Assembly: GCA_964480635.1 (NCBI GenBank)
Contig: CAYZQE010000037.1
Coordinates: 1-21,451, forward strand
DNA: 21,451 nt
Direction of reading: 5' to 3'
Source: CAYZQE01 sp964480635
GTDB taxonomy: Bacteria > Pseudomonadota > Gammaproteobacteria > GCA-001735895
The position numbers and the translations under genes were made by a program. Shown here in pieces: positions 12,282 to 20,861 of the stretch. Below the pieces are notes generated by a model that was given only the letters and a program-made list of their open reading frames with translations, ran no database searches and was not told the origin of the DNA. The stretch's first letter is position 1. Every line of letters starts with the position of its first letter.

Positions 12282-13247
12282 TTATTCCATGTACAAAGAG
12301 CTAACAGATTCTTCTAAATGTATGCGGCGGATAGTTTCGCCTAATAGTTTTGAGATAGATACTTGACGTATACGATCACACGATGTGGCTTCGTCTGATA
12401 ATGGAATAGTATCTGTCACAATTAATTTATTGATCACAGAGTTATTTAAATTCTCAATCGCTTTTCCTGATAACACGGCGTGTGTGCAATAAGCAAAGAC
12501 ACCAGAAGCGCCACGTTCTTTTAAAGCATCGGCAGCAGCGCAAAGCGTGCCCGCAGTGTCAACCATGTCATCAACAATAATGCAGGTTTTACCTGCGACA
12601 TCACCAATAATGTTCATTACCTTTGCGTGATTGGGCTTAGGGCGACGTTTATCAATAATGGCTAATTCTGCGTCGCCTAATTGCTTAGCAACCGCTCTGG
12701 CTCTAACCACGCCGCCGACGTCGGGTGATACAACAATCATGTCTGGGTATTCTTGACGCCATATATCACCCATTAAAATAGGTGAGGCATAGACGTTATC
12801 AACAGGAATGTCGAAGAAACCTTGAATTTGCTCGGCATGTAAATCAATGGTTAAAACTCGGTTAACACCCACACTGGTTAACATATTAGCAATAACTTTT
12901 GCAGTAATAGGCACGCGCTGAGAACGTACACGACGGTCTTGGCGAGCATATCCAAAATAAGGAATAACGGCGGTGACTCGGTCTGCTGATGCGCGTTTAA
13001 CCGCATCAACCATGACGAGCAATTCCATAATGTGATGATTGCTAGGTCTGCTAGTCGGTTGAATAATAAAAACGTCTTTACCGCGTACGTTTTCGTTTAT
13101 TTCAACGGCGATTTCACCATCACTAAACTCAGTAACTGATGCATTGCCTAGAGGAATATCAAGATATTTAACAATCGCATTGGAAAGTGCGGGGTTCGCA
13201 TTTCCACTGAAGATCATGATGTTATCTGAGATGACGCTGTCTACCAT
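12282..13247 (-). CDS. prs: Ribose-phosphate pyrophosphokinase
   Basis: 321 residues. It makes PRPP from ribose 5-phosphate and ATP, feeding nucleotide, histidine, tryptophan and NAD synthesis. The class I signature is intact: RQDRR at 102-106 (ATP binding), DLHA at 135-138 (catalytic flexible-loop neighbour), KRRPK near 200, and the PRPP loop VDDMVDTAGT at 225-234. The start ATG at 13247 has GTGAAGA just upstream. It is followed by a terminator before rplY and preceded by tRNA-Gln, the same layout as in Pseudomonas. Confidence 0.97.
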   Translation of the reverse strand: MVDSVISDNIMIFSGNANPALSNAIVKYLDIPLGNASVTEFSDGEIAVEINENVRGKDVFIIQPTSRPSNHHIMELLVMVDAVKRASADRVTAVIPYFGYARQDRRVRSQRVPITAKVIANMLTSVGVNRVLTIDLHAEQIQGFFDIPVDNVYASPILMGDIWRQEYPDMIVVSPDVGGVVRARAVAKQLGDAELAIIDKRRPKPNHAKVMNIIGDVAGKTCIIVDDMVDTAGTLCAAADALKERGASGVFAYCTHAVLSGKAIENLNNSVINKLIVTDTIPLSDEATSCDRIRQVSISKLLGETIRRIHLEESVSSLYME

Positions 13248-13361
13248 AAGATCTTCACTTCTTAATGACTAATGTGGTTATTAAAGAACGTCTGATTAGG
13301 CTAAATTATTTTAGGCTTAACAAAAATGCCTAACGCTATTCGACTTAATCAGAGTCTCCTT

Positions 13362-13403
13362 AAAAAAACAGTTGAAGCGTGTTCTGGTCTTTAACTGTTT
13401 TTT
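13362..13403 (-). terminator. Terminator of tRNA-Gln
   Basis: Perfect 11-bp arms AAAAAACAGTT (13363-13373) and AACTGTTTTTT (13393-13403) with a 19-nt loop, and a T7 tract on the minus strand (13362-13368). It begins 7 bp from the tRNA 3' end and so ends its transcript before prs. Confidence 0.75.
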
Positions 13404-13409
13404 AAAAAA

Positions 13410-13484
13410 TGGCTGGGGCGGCAGGATTCGAACCTACGCATGCCAGGATCAAAACCTGGTGCCTTACCGCTTGGCGACGCCCCA
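13410..13484 (-). tRNA. glnT: tRNA-Gln (anticodon TTG)
   Basis: On the minus strand the acceptor TGGGGCG (13478-13484) pairs with CGCCCCA (13414-13420), followed by discriminator G and encoded CCA (13410-13412). The anticodon stem is CCAGG/CCTGG, with loop TTTTGAT, so the anticodon is TTG at 13450-13452. The T-loop TTCGAAT is present. The gene lies between ispE and prs, as in Pseudomonas. Complete and unbroken. Confidence 0.96.
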
Positions 13485-13504
13485 AAAAATTCTTTGTCCA
13501 TATC

Positions 13505-13595
13505 GACTCTGATATCCGCCAACTCTGCGTTGTAAAATGATCGTTGGCACATGCCAACTCACAGTTTACGCCTTGATTTGACGAATATCAGAATC
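13505..13595. repeat. Nested inverted repeats upstream of tRNA-Gln
   Basis: GACTCTGATAT (13505-13515) and ATATCAGAATC (13585-13595) pair in 10 of 11 positions. Inside lies a GTTGGC-ACAT-GCCAAC hairpin (13543-13558) and the direct repeat GCCAACTC (13518-13525, 13553-13560). It is a compact folded stretch in the tRNA-Gln promoter region. Function unknown. Confidence 0.4.
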
Positions 13596-13606
13596 AATCT
13601 GAACAA

Positions 13607-13638
13607 GAATTTCGTAGTTATTAATAACTACGAAATTC
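13607..13638. terminator. 32-bp perfect palindrome after ispE
   Basis: GAATTTCGTAGTTATT is followed by its exact reverse complement, giving a 14-bp stem around a 4-nt TTAA loop. It begins 4 bp after the ispE stop codon and so most likely ends the TPR-lolB-ispE transcript. The U-tract is weak (TTGTT). Confidence 0.6.
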
Positions 13639-13642
13639 ATAA

Positions 13643-14482
13643 TTAACTTTCTATTAATTGGTGTAGCGGGCTTTGGTTTAAGCCTTTAACTACCCAACTA
13701 TTCCAGCAATCGGGAACTTGGTTTTTTATGTCTATGGCTTGTTGTTCGGTTTCGAACTCAGCGAATAGGCATGCACCTGTTCCGGTTAGTTTTGCTGTTG
13801 CAAACTGGTTTAACCAGTTAAACGCTTTTTTTACCTCTGGATAGTGCTTTAAAACGAGAGGTTGAAAAACGTTTTTTCCTTCTCCTTCGAGAAAGGCGCG
13901 TATTGTGATGGGTGAACAATCTCGTGTCAATTCAGAAGAGCTAAAAAGTTGCCCTGTAGAGACAAAAACTTGGGGATGAAGCACTAAAAAGTGCTTTTTT
14001 GGTAATTTTAGGGGTTGAAGTTGTTCTCCAACACCTTCTGCCCATGCAGATTGTGCATAAACGAAGAGTGGAACATCAGCACCAAGCTGAGCGGCAAGTG
14101 TTAATAAGTCTGTTTTGGAGGTGTTTAATTTTAGTTGATGGTTGAGTGCTAATAAAACAGTAGCGGCATTCGAGCTACCACCGCCTAAGCCGCCGCCGCT
14201 AGGGATTTTTTTATCAATGCCAATATTAACGCCAAAATCTATGGCGCAATGTTGTTTTAATAATTGAGCGGCTTTGATTAATAGGTCATCTTGCTCAGCA
14301 ATATCATCATTACCAAAGTGGCGTTTTATAGCATGGCTATTAGTGACTTCGATGGTGATGTCATCATATAAGTCAATTATCTGAAACGCGGTTTGCAAAT
14401 TATGATAGCCATCTTCACGCTGGCTTGTGATGTGCAGCATTAAGTTTAGTTTGGCTGGCGATAAATAGTGTTGCTGGGTCAT
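13643..14482 (-). CDS. ispE: 4-diphosphocytidyl-2-C-methyl-D-erythritol kinase
   Basis: 279 residues, a GHMP kinase of the MEP isoprenoid pathway that phosphorylates CDP-ME. It has PAKLNLML with Lys11 near the N-terminus, the ATP-binding glycine-rich loop PSGGGLGGGSSNA at about 94-106, and Asp136 in GADVPLF, the catalytic base. The start ATG at 14482 lies 3 nt after the lolB stop, so it is translationally linked. Last gene of a three-gene minus-strand operon, ended by the palindrome at 13607-13638. Confidence 0.97.
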   Translation of the reverse strand: MTQQHYLSPAKLNLMLHITSQREDGYHNLQTAFQIIDLYDDITIEVTNSHAIKRHFGNDDIAEQDDLLIKAAQLLKQHCAIDFGVNIGIDKKIPSGGGLGGGSSNAATVLLALNHQLKLNTSKTDLLTLAAQLGADVPLFVYAQSAWAEGVGEQLQPLKLPKKHFLVLHPQVFVSTGQLFSSSELTRDCSPITIRAFLEGEGKNVFQPLVLKHYPEVKKAFNWLNQFATAKLTGTGACLFAEFETEQQAIDIKNQVPDCWNSWVVKGLNQSPLHQLIES

Positions 14483-14485
14483 GGG

Positions 14486-15142
14486 TTAAAAATCTAAGTC
14501 ACTAAATAAGGGGTTGATTTGTAATTGCTTAGGTTTTGTCCAGTTAGAAGGGCTTATTCGAATATTTAATGCGTTTTGTTTTAAATGAATATCGCCAGGC
14601 AAACGATAAAATTGAGTGCCAATGTGTATTCTTTCCCAATCATCATATTCAATTAGCCAACCATCTTGAGTGATGTTTTTGGTATCACCCGTTGATAGGA
14701 TATTAAGTTGATACGCCGAATTTTTATGGGCAATGCCTCTAATCCAATGCGTTAAGCCTGTCACCGGTATGTTAAAGGGTGTGACTTCGGCAATGAGTTG
14801 TTCTGGTTTGATACCCTGAATGGTTTTTTTGTTATCAATGGTTAATTCAGAAAAACCAGTGCGTCCCTTTATTTTTAAGATGCCAGTTGTAAAAGGCGCA
14901 TCAAAGCGTAAATTATATTGATCGCCATTTTGATGCCAATAGACAGTAAGAGAATAAGAGGTTTCACTGGTTGCTAGTGATGTGCTAGCAATTAAATCCC
15001 AAGAGTTTAAGCCTTGATTGTGCTGCTGTAATTTTGCAGCAAGCTCATGGCTTTGTTGGGTAATGGGTAATTGAGGGGTTGAGCAAGCATTTAAAAGTAA
15101 ACTTAATAATCCAAATAGGCTGAATAGTCTATATCGCCTCAC
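14486..15142 (-). CDS. lolB: Outer-membrane lipoprotein LolB
   Basis: 218 residues with a lipoprotein signal peptide (MRRYRLFSLFGLLSLLLNAC, lipobox LNAC, acylated Cys20). The body is a beta barrel (WDLIASTSL, YSLTVYWHQNGDQYNLRFDA, GRTGFSELTID) typical of LolB, which takes lipoproteins from LolA and inserts them into the outer membrane. Position between the TPR lipoprotein and ispE supports it. It overlaps the TPR gene by 4 nt (15139-15142). Confidence 0.94.
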   Translation of the reverse strand: MRRYRLFSLFGLLSLLLNACSTPQLPITQQSHELAAKLQQHNQGLNSWDLIASTSLATSETSYSLTVYWHQNGDQYNLRFDAPFTTGILKIKGRTGFSELTIDNKKTIQGIKPEQLIAEVTPFNIPVTGLTHWIRGIAHKNSAYQLNILSTGDTKNITQDGWLIEYDDWERIHIGTQFYRLPGDIHLKQNALNIRISPSNWTKPKQLQINPLFSDLDF

Positions 15143-16863
15143 GGAATTAAACGCTGCATGACTTCTTTAATATACGTGCTATCGGGTTCACTTTTTAATA
15201 CATTAGTCATTAGTGATTTTGCTTCGGCACGCTTTCCATTAACCCATAAGACTTCCACAAGGTGAGCTGCAATTTCACTGTCTTCTAGCATAGAATATGC
15301 TTTACGTAATAAAATTTCTGCTTTTTCTAAGTTGCCTCTTTTATATTCTATCCAACCCATGCTATCAACAATAGCGGCTTCATCTGGTGATAATGCAAGT
15401 GCCTTTTTAATATAACCATAGGCATCGTCTAATCGGTCAGGTAGGTTAGATAAGGAAAACCCTAGTGCATTTAATGCGTGAGCATTATCGGGCTCAGTTT
15501 TTAATATCTCTAAAATATCTTGCTCTAAAATATCAAGGCGCCCCACTTTTTCACTGGTAATAGCACGCGAATATAATAAGTCATTATTGCCAGGGATTTT
15601 TGTTAATGCTTGGTTATAAACACTCATTGCTTGTTCATATTGATGGGCATTTCTAAAAATAGCGGCTTCAGTTAAATAGATACGAACTAAGGTTGATTTA
15701 CTTTGATGGCTAGTTTTTAAATCGGCTAAAACTTTATTGGCTTGTGCGACCTTGCCCATTCGGGCTAAAAGTGTTGCAACTCTAATTTGAGCATCAAATT
15801 CAAAATCGCCTGAAACTACTTTTTTGTACCATTTGACAGCCTCAGAAAGGTCTTTTTTGCTTTCATTAATTCGGCCTAGATAATAAATGGCTTCGCCTCT
15901 ACGGTGGCGTGACTGTAACAGCTTGGTTAAATGCGTTTCTGCATCATCGAGTAAATTAGCTTCAAGAGACAAAAGACCTAAGGTATAGAGTAAATCGGCA
16001 TCGTTTGGTGAATGTTTTAATAATTGTGCAAATTCAAGACGAGCTTGGGTATATTGTTTTACATCAATTAATAAGCGCGCATAGGTCATGCGCATATCAT
16101 TATTATTGGGATGGTTGCTTACGGCGAGTTTTAAGCTAGTCACCGCTTCAGAGCGGCGACCTAATTTTAATAATAACTTTGCTTTTAAACCATGAGCATC
16201 CGAAATGTCTTCGATGGCTAAAGCCTTATCAAGATAGTTTAATGCGGATTGAGATTGATTAAGTTTAGCGGCTAAAGAGCCATACATGAATTGAGCATAA
16301 GCATTGCTTGGATATTCGTCTGCGAGGCGTTTACTTATCAGTAGCACGCCTTCTGGGTTTTGTTCGCGTGATAACACAGACAAAATAGAAGAAAAGCTTA
16401 AACGGTTTTTTTCGCCTCTTATCGTTATAGAGCGCTTATACTGTTCGAAGGCCTTGTCTAAATAGCCTTGGCGAAACAACAAGGTTCCCGCTATTTGATA
16501 GGGTTTATAATTAGTAGGATCAGACGCCCGCCATTTTTCAGCAGCAATGACAGCAGAATCTAAATCATTAGCATGTGCAGCAATTTTTACGGCTCGCTCT
16601 GCAATCTCACTGTTGTCAACTTGGTCTAGTACATTGAGGTAGTTTTCAACGGCTATCTCATTATCACCGCGTCTTATTGATAATTCGGCAAGCAATAATT
16701 CGTAAATGGGTGGGCGGGGCTTTTGAGCTGTTTGATCAAGTGAATTAACCGCTAAATTTTGCGGGTTTGAGGGTGAGTAGTAGCGGTCACTTTGTTGAGT
16801 TGTGGCGCAGCCATTTAGCCCTAAAATAGCAGCGCACCATAAAATAAGAATTCTAACTGTCAT
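15139..16863 (-). CDS. TPR-repeat outer-membrane lipoprotein
   Basis: 574 residues. It starts with a lipoprotein signal (lipobox LNGC, Cys19), then about 14 TPR-like repeats fill the rest (for example ADLLYTLGLLSLEANLLDDA, AIVDSMGWIEYKRGNLEKA). TPR arrays hold protein partners. By synteny it matches the PA4667-type protein of Pseudomonas, which lies beside lolB and hemA. Its precise role is not settled; the neighbourhood suggests outer-membrane protein or lipoprotein assembly. Its gene opens the TPR-lolB-ispE operon, divergent from hemA over 186 bp. Confidence 0.92.
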   Translation of the reverse strand: MTVRILILWCAAILGLNGCATTQQSDRYYSPSNPQNLAVNSLDQTAQKPRPPIYELLLAELSIRRGDNEIAVENYLNVLDQVDNSEIAERAVKIAAHANDLDSAVIAAEKWRASDPTNYKPYQIAGTLLFRQGYLDKAFEQYKRSITIRGEKNRLSFSSILSVLSREQNPEGVLLISKRLADEYPSNAYAQFMYGSLAAKLNQSQSALNYLDKALAIEDISDAHGLKAKLLLKLGRRSEAVTSLKLAVSNHPNNNDMRMTYARLLIDVKQYTQARLEFAQLLKHSPNDADLLYTLGLLSLEANLLDDAETHLTKLLQSRHRRGEAIYYLGRINESKKDLSEAVKWYKKVVSGDFEFDAQIRVATLLARMGKVAQANKVLADLKTSHQSKSTLVRIYLTEAAIFRNAHQYEQAMSVYNQALTKIPGNNDLLYSRAITSEKVGRLDILEQDILEILKTEPDNAHALNALGFSLSNLPDRLDDAYGYIKKALALSPDEAAIVDSMGWIEYKRGNLEKAEILLRKAYSMLEDSEIAAHLVEVLWVNGKRAEAKSLMTNVLKSEPDSTYIKEVMQRLIP

Positions 16864-16919
16864 AATTTATCTTCATTTTTGTTTTTATGTTCAGGCGTTT
16901 GGATAAAGAAATTGCAGTT

Positions 16920-16993
16920 TTGTTCCAAAAACACTGATATTTGATTATTAAATTCAACTCTAAGCATAGACTAACTTGTAATTAATGGAACAA
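16920..16993. promoter_or_regulatory. Divergent regulatory region between the TPR gene and hemA
   Basis: The 186-bp gap must contain promoters for both directions. An 8-bp inverted repeat TTGTTCCA (16920-16927) and TGGAACAA (16986-16993), 58 bp apart, could be paired operators. I see no convincing -35/-10 pair. The interval between the arms is AT-rich. Confidence 0.3.
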
Positions 16994-17049
16994 TCCACCA
17001 AAATTGCGCGTTATTTTTATCTCAGCATTAAATAAGTGCCTCGCAAAAC

Positions 17050-18306
17050 ATGCCGCTTTTAACTTTAGGTTTAAATCATCAAACTGCCCCGGTTGAAATA
17101 CGTGAAAAAATTACGTTTTCACCCCAGCATCTTGAGCGCGCCCTAAATGAAGTTCAACAGGTTAAGGGTGTTAAAGAAGCGGTGATTGTTTCTACGTGTA
17201 ATCGCACTGAAATTTATTGCGAATGTGATGATAAGTATGATTCGCAGTTGATCACTTGGATAGCCCAATTTCATCAAATAGATGAATCATCTATCGCGCC
17301 CTATTTATATCAACACAATCATAAGTTGTCCATTCAGCATTTATACCGAGTGGCATCGGGGTTAGATTCTTTGGTTCTTGGTGAGCCACAAATTTTAGGG
17401 CAATTAAAAACAGCATTTGAATCGGCAACTCAAGCCAATAGCATTAATACTATTTTAGGGCGATTATTTCAAAGTGCCTTTACCGTGGCTAAAAAAGTCC
17501 GTACCGAAACCGATATCGGGGCTAACCCTGTTTCAGTGGCTTTTGCAGCGGTTTCTTTGGCAAAACAAATTTTTGGTGATTTATCGTCGCTCCAAGCATT
17601 AATGATTGGAGCTGGTGAAACGATAGAGTTAGCTGCACGGCATTTAAAAAGCCAAGGCATTGGTAGCATCGTTATTGCCAATCGTACGTTAGATCGTGCC
17701 GAAGCTTTAGCCGATGAGTTGGATGCGAAGGCTGTTGTTATTGGTGATATACCAGAATATTTAGCCAAGTCAGATATTGTTATTTCATCAACGGCGAGTC
17801 AGTTGCCTATTTTAGGTAAGGGTACGACAGAAGAAGCATTAAAAATTCGTAAGCATAAGCCAATATTTATGGTTGATATTGCGGTGCCAAGAGACATAGA
17901 GCCACAAGTTGCTGAGTTAGATGATATTTATTTATATACCGTTGATGATTTAAAAGACGTTATTGATGAAAATCAAAAGTCGCGTGAAGCAGCGGCAAAA
18001 GAAGCTGAAGCCATCATTTTAAGTGAAATTAATCATTTTGATGAATGGTTGAATACACATAAAAACGCCGATGAAATTCGTTTATTACGCCAACGTGCAG
18101 AAAAATTAAAAGAAGACTGCCTGAATAAAGCCAAACAACAAATGGCAAAATCGAATTTAACGCCCGAGCAAGCTGAAGAAATTATGCATTCGCTGGCAAC
18201 GTGCATGTGTAACAAAATGATTCATGGCCCAACCGTAGAAATGCGTAAGGCCTTAAAAATGGAAGATCACAAAAAAATAAACCTCATTCACTCACTGATA
18301 AAGTAA
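17050..18306 (+). CDS. hemA: Glutamyl-tRNA reductase
   Basis: 418 residues. It reduces Glu-tRNA(Glu) to glutamate-1-semialdehyde, the first committed step of C5-pathway haem synthesis. It has STCNRTEIY with catalytic Cys50 (48-56), the conserved GLDSLVLGEPQILGQ at 104-118, and the NADPH-binding GAGE at 187-190. The C-terminal dimerisation helices end at 418. It lies 3 bp upstream of prfA, the usual gammaproteobacterial pair, and is probably translationally coupled to it. The ATG start has no evident Shine-Dalgarno. Confidence 0.97.
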   Translation: MPLLTLGLNHQTAPVEIREKITFSPQHLERALNEVQQVKGVKEAVIVSTCNRTEIYCECDDKYDSQLITWIAQFHQIDESSIAPYLYQHNHKLSIQHLYRVASGLDSLVLGEPQILGQLKTAFESATQANSINTILGRLFQSAFTVAKKVRTETDIGANPVSVAFAAVSLAKQIFGDLSSLQALMIGAGETIELAARHLKSQGIGSIVIANRTLDRAEALADELDAKAVVIGDIPEYLAKSDIVISSTASQLPILGKGTTEEALKIRKHKPIFMVDIAVPRDIEPQVAELDDIYLYTVDDLKDVIDENQKSREAAAKEAEAIILSEINHFDEWLNTHKNADEIRLLRQRAEKLKEDCLNKAKQQMAKSNLTPEQAEEIMHSLATCMCNKMIHGPTVEMRKALKMEDHKKINLIHSLIK

Positions 18307-18309
18307 ATT

Positions 18310-19398
18310 ATGAAACAGTCCATAAAAGATAAATTAATCACACTGAGTGAGCGTCATGAAGAAATAGCGGGCTTATTGTCAGTGCCTGAGGTGATTAAAG
18401 ATCAAAACAAATTTCGTTCATTGTCTAAAGAGTATGCACAGCTAGAAGATGTGGTAAAAATTTTTAAACAGTTTCAATTGTTTGAAGATGATATTGAAGC
18501 AGCCAATGAAATGCTGGCAGAAGACGATGCCGAAATGAAAGCCATGGCAGAAGAAGAAATTCGAGCTGCCAAAAAAGAAATGGATGTTTTAGAAATTGAA
18601 TTGCAAAAACTTTTATTACCTAAGGATCCTAATGACGATTGTAATGTTTTTGTAGAAGTCAGGGCAGGGACAGGAGGTGATGAAGCGGCTATTTTTGCCG
18701 GAGATTTATTTAGAATGTATAGCCGATATGCTGAAACACAGCGTTGGCAAATTGAAGTAATGAGCCAAAACCACGGTGAGCATGGTGGTTATAAAGAAGT
18801 GGTCATGCGTATTGTGGGTCAGGGTGCGTATTCTAAATTAAAATTTGAATCTGGTGCGCATCGTGTTCAGCGCGTGCCCGAAACAGAGTCTCAGGGGCGT
18901 GTCCATACCTCTGCTGCTACTGTAGCCATTATTCCAGAAGGTGAAGACGTGCAATTGATTGAGATTAAATCATCTGATTTACGCGTTGATACGTTTAGAG
19001 CCTCGGGTGCGGGTGGCCAGCACGTTAATAAAACAGATTCGGCGATTCGCTTAACCCATCTTCCAACGGGCACAGTCGTTGAATGCCAAGATGAACGTTC
19101 GCAACATAAAAATAGAGCACGAGCTATGTCGTTGTTGCAGGCGCGTATTTATGATGCTGAAAAGCAAAAACAAGATGCAGAACAGGCAGCAGAAAGAAAA
19201 TCATTAGTGGGAACAGGTGACCGCTCAGACCGTATTCGAACTTATAATTATCCTCAAGGCCGTGTCACGGATCATCGCATTAACTTAACCCTGTATAAAT
19301 TAGATGAAATTATGCAAGGTTCGGTCGGCCATATTATTGAACCATTGATGAATGAGCATCAAGCAGAGCAGTTAGCAGCTTTGTCAGATGAAAATTAA
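18310..19398 (+). CDS. prfA: Peptide chain release factor 1
   Basis: 362 residues. It reads UAA and UAG. The catalytic GGQ is at residues 235-237 (GAGGQHVN), and the codon-recognition tripeptide is PET (190-192, in RVPETESQG), of the RF1 PxT type and not the SPF of RF2. It follows hemA after 3 bp. PrmC, encoded downstream, methylates its GGQ glutamine. No truncation. Confidence 0.98.
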   Translation: MKQSIKDKLITLSERHEEIAGLLSVPEVIKDQNKFRSLSKEYAQLEDVVKIFKQFQLFEDDIEAANEMLAEDDAEMKAMAEEEIRAAKKEMDVLEIELQKLLLPKDPNDDCNVFVEVRAGTGGDEAAIFAGDLFRMYSRYAETQRWQIEVMSQNHGEHGGYKEVVMRIVGQGAYSKLKFESGAHRVQRVPETESQGRVHTSAATVAIIPEGEDVQLIEIKSSDLRVDTFRASGAGGQHVNKTDSAIRLTHLPTGTVVECQDERSQHKNRARAMSLLQARIYDAEKQKQDAEQAAERKSLVGTGDRSDRIRTYNYPQGRVTDHRINLTLYKLDEIMQGSVGHIIEPLMNEHQAEQLAALSDEN

Positions 19399-19427
19399 TT
19401 ATTTGATTGTTGTTTGACGGGAATAGC

Positions 19428-19454
19428 AAAAAAACCGAGCCTAATCCTTGGCTC
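19428..19454 (-). terminator. Hairpin between prfA and prmC with a minus-strand T7 tract
   Basis: GAGCC (19437-19441) pairs with GGCTC (19450-19454) over an 8-nt loop. Seven A on the plus strand (19428-19434) give T7 only on the minus strand. It thus works as a terminator against antisense transcription, while on the prfA strand it is a mere hairpin. No minus-strand gene feeds it nearby. Confidence 0.45.
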
Positions 19455-19525
19455 AAAGTTCGTCCCTAATCACATTTTAAGAGGATGTTCGTGTTTATAA
19501 CTTTAGCGCATATATGACGAAATAA

Positions 19526-20383
19526 ATGAGAACTCGTTCACCAAACAGTAAAGAAATTACGCAATTAATCGAATGGGGCGGTGAACAATGTCACAAAATA
19601 AGTGAAAGCTCTCGTTTAGATGCTGAAATTTTATTAACGTACGTTTTAAATAAACCCCGTAGTTACTGCCGGACATGGCCTGATAAAGAAGTAAGCAGTG
19701 CTCAAATTAATGCTTATAAAGAATTAATAGCACAGCGTTTAAAGCCAACCCCCATAGCTTATCTTATTGGCTATAAAGAATTTTGGTCTAGAGATTTTGC
19801 GGTAGACTCCTCAACCTTGATTCCTCGTCCTGAAACAGAATTGCTTATTGAAACAGCATTATTTTTTTTAAATCGTGATAAAACGCCTAAAACAGTCTTA
19901 GATTTAGGGACAGGCACGGGGTGTATTGCGATTACATTACAAAAAGAAGCGCCGAACAGCCAAGTGACGGCAGTCGATGCGTCTAGAGATGCGCTTAAAA
20001 TGGCAAAAAAAAATGCGCTGCAGCATAAATCTAATATTCAATTTATCGAATCAAATTGGTTCGAACAATTACACAAAAGCTATGATTTAATTGTCTCTAA
20101 TCCACCTTATATTGCACAGTATGACGAACACCTAAGGTTAGGTGATTTACCTGCAGAGCCAATATCAGCCTTGGCTTCTGGGATTGATGGTTTAGATGAT
20201 ATTCGCCATATTACAAAAAATGCAGGCGCCTTTTTAAAGCCGAATGGTATGCTTATGATTGAACATGGTTATGACCAGCGAGAAGCGGTCTTACAATTGT
20301 TCGACATACATGGCTTTGGTCATATTGAACAGTTTAGTGACTTATCTCAACAAGATAGATTAACGATTGGGATTAGTCGGTAA
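19526..20383 (+). CDS. prmC: Release-factor glutamine methyltransferase
   Basis: 285 residues. It N5-methylates the glutamine of the GGQ motif of RF1 and RF2 using SAM. It has the SAM-binding DLGTGTG (126-132) and the active-site NPPY (192-195). The N-terminal helical domain (to about 90) contacts the release factor. The chosen ATG at 19526 has no Shine-Dalgarno. An 8-codon frame (GTG 19491 to TGA 19517) preceded by AAGAGG ends just before it, so translation may restart from that frame. Confidence 0.97.
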   Translation: MRTRSPNSKEITQLIEWGGEQCHKISESSRLDAEILLTYVLNKPRSYCRTWPDKEVSSAQINAYKELIAQRLKPTPIAYLIGYKEFWSRDFAVDSSTLIPRPETELLIETALFFLNRDKTPKTVLDLGTGTGCIAITLQKEAPNSQVTAVDASRDALKMAKKNALQHKSNIQFIESNWFEQLHKSYDLIVSNPPYIAQYDEHLRLGDLPAEPISALASGIDGLDDIRHITKNAGAFLKPNGMLMIEHGYDQREAVLQLFDIHGFGHIEQFSDLSQQDRLTIGISR

Positions 20384-20467
20384 GTTGAGCTAACGATTAA
20401 AAAATTGACTTATAGGTTGCTAGGCGTAGGCTTGATTTATTATTTTCGTTAAAAGTTAAAGCTTTAT

Positions 20468-20842
20468 ATGGATTCAAGCGACTACATAAGAACACGTAGT
20501 ATTTGCCTTAAAAAAACAGCGGATGGCCAAGCGCGGGAAGCTTGTCATATTTTACAGCGCGTTAGTGGCATTCATTCAGTTACTGCAATGACTAAACATC
20601 GCTTAAAAATGACGTATTCCCTTGAGTTTTTAACCTTTGAACTCGTTGAAGGTTTATTGAGTGAGCTTGGTTTAGAGCTTGATCGCTCGTTTCCTGCATA
20701 TATAAGACGTTATTATTATCAATATGCAGAAGATAATGTACGTGAATCATTAATGATAAATGCAGAAAAACATCATTTAGTGTGCCGATTAAGTGATGTT
20801 GATAGCGATAAACCTGAACCATACTGGGATCAGTATCGTTAG
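20468..20842 (+). CDS. Small protein of ferredoxin-like (HMA-type) outline, unknown function
   Basis: 124 residues, no family recognised. Residues 10-75 show a strand-helix-strand-strand-helix order (SICLKKTADGQ, ACHILQRVSGI, HSVTAMTKHRLKMTYS, ELVEGLLSELG) as in heavy-metal-associated domains, but the metal-binding CxxC is missing. The tail is rich in Tyr and charged residues (RRYYYQYAEDNVRES). It follows prmC by about 85 bp on the same strand and meets the HDOD gene tail to tail with 19 bp between. In Pseudomonas, moeB stands at this place. Fold by eye only. Confidence 0.7.
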   Translation: MDSSDYIRTRSICLKKTADGQAREACHILQRVSGIHSVTAMTKHRLKMTYSLEFLTFELVEGLLSELGLELDRSFPAYIRRYYYQYAEDNVRESLMINAEKHHLVCRLSDVDSDKPEPYWDQYR

Positions 20843-20861
20843 GACTAAGCAGCCTTAAGCT

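Noticed and set aside
20592..20822. Minus-strand 76-codon frame opposite the small ferredoxin-like gene
   Set aside because: The plus-strand frame has the more protein-like composition and predicted fold.
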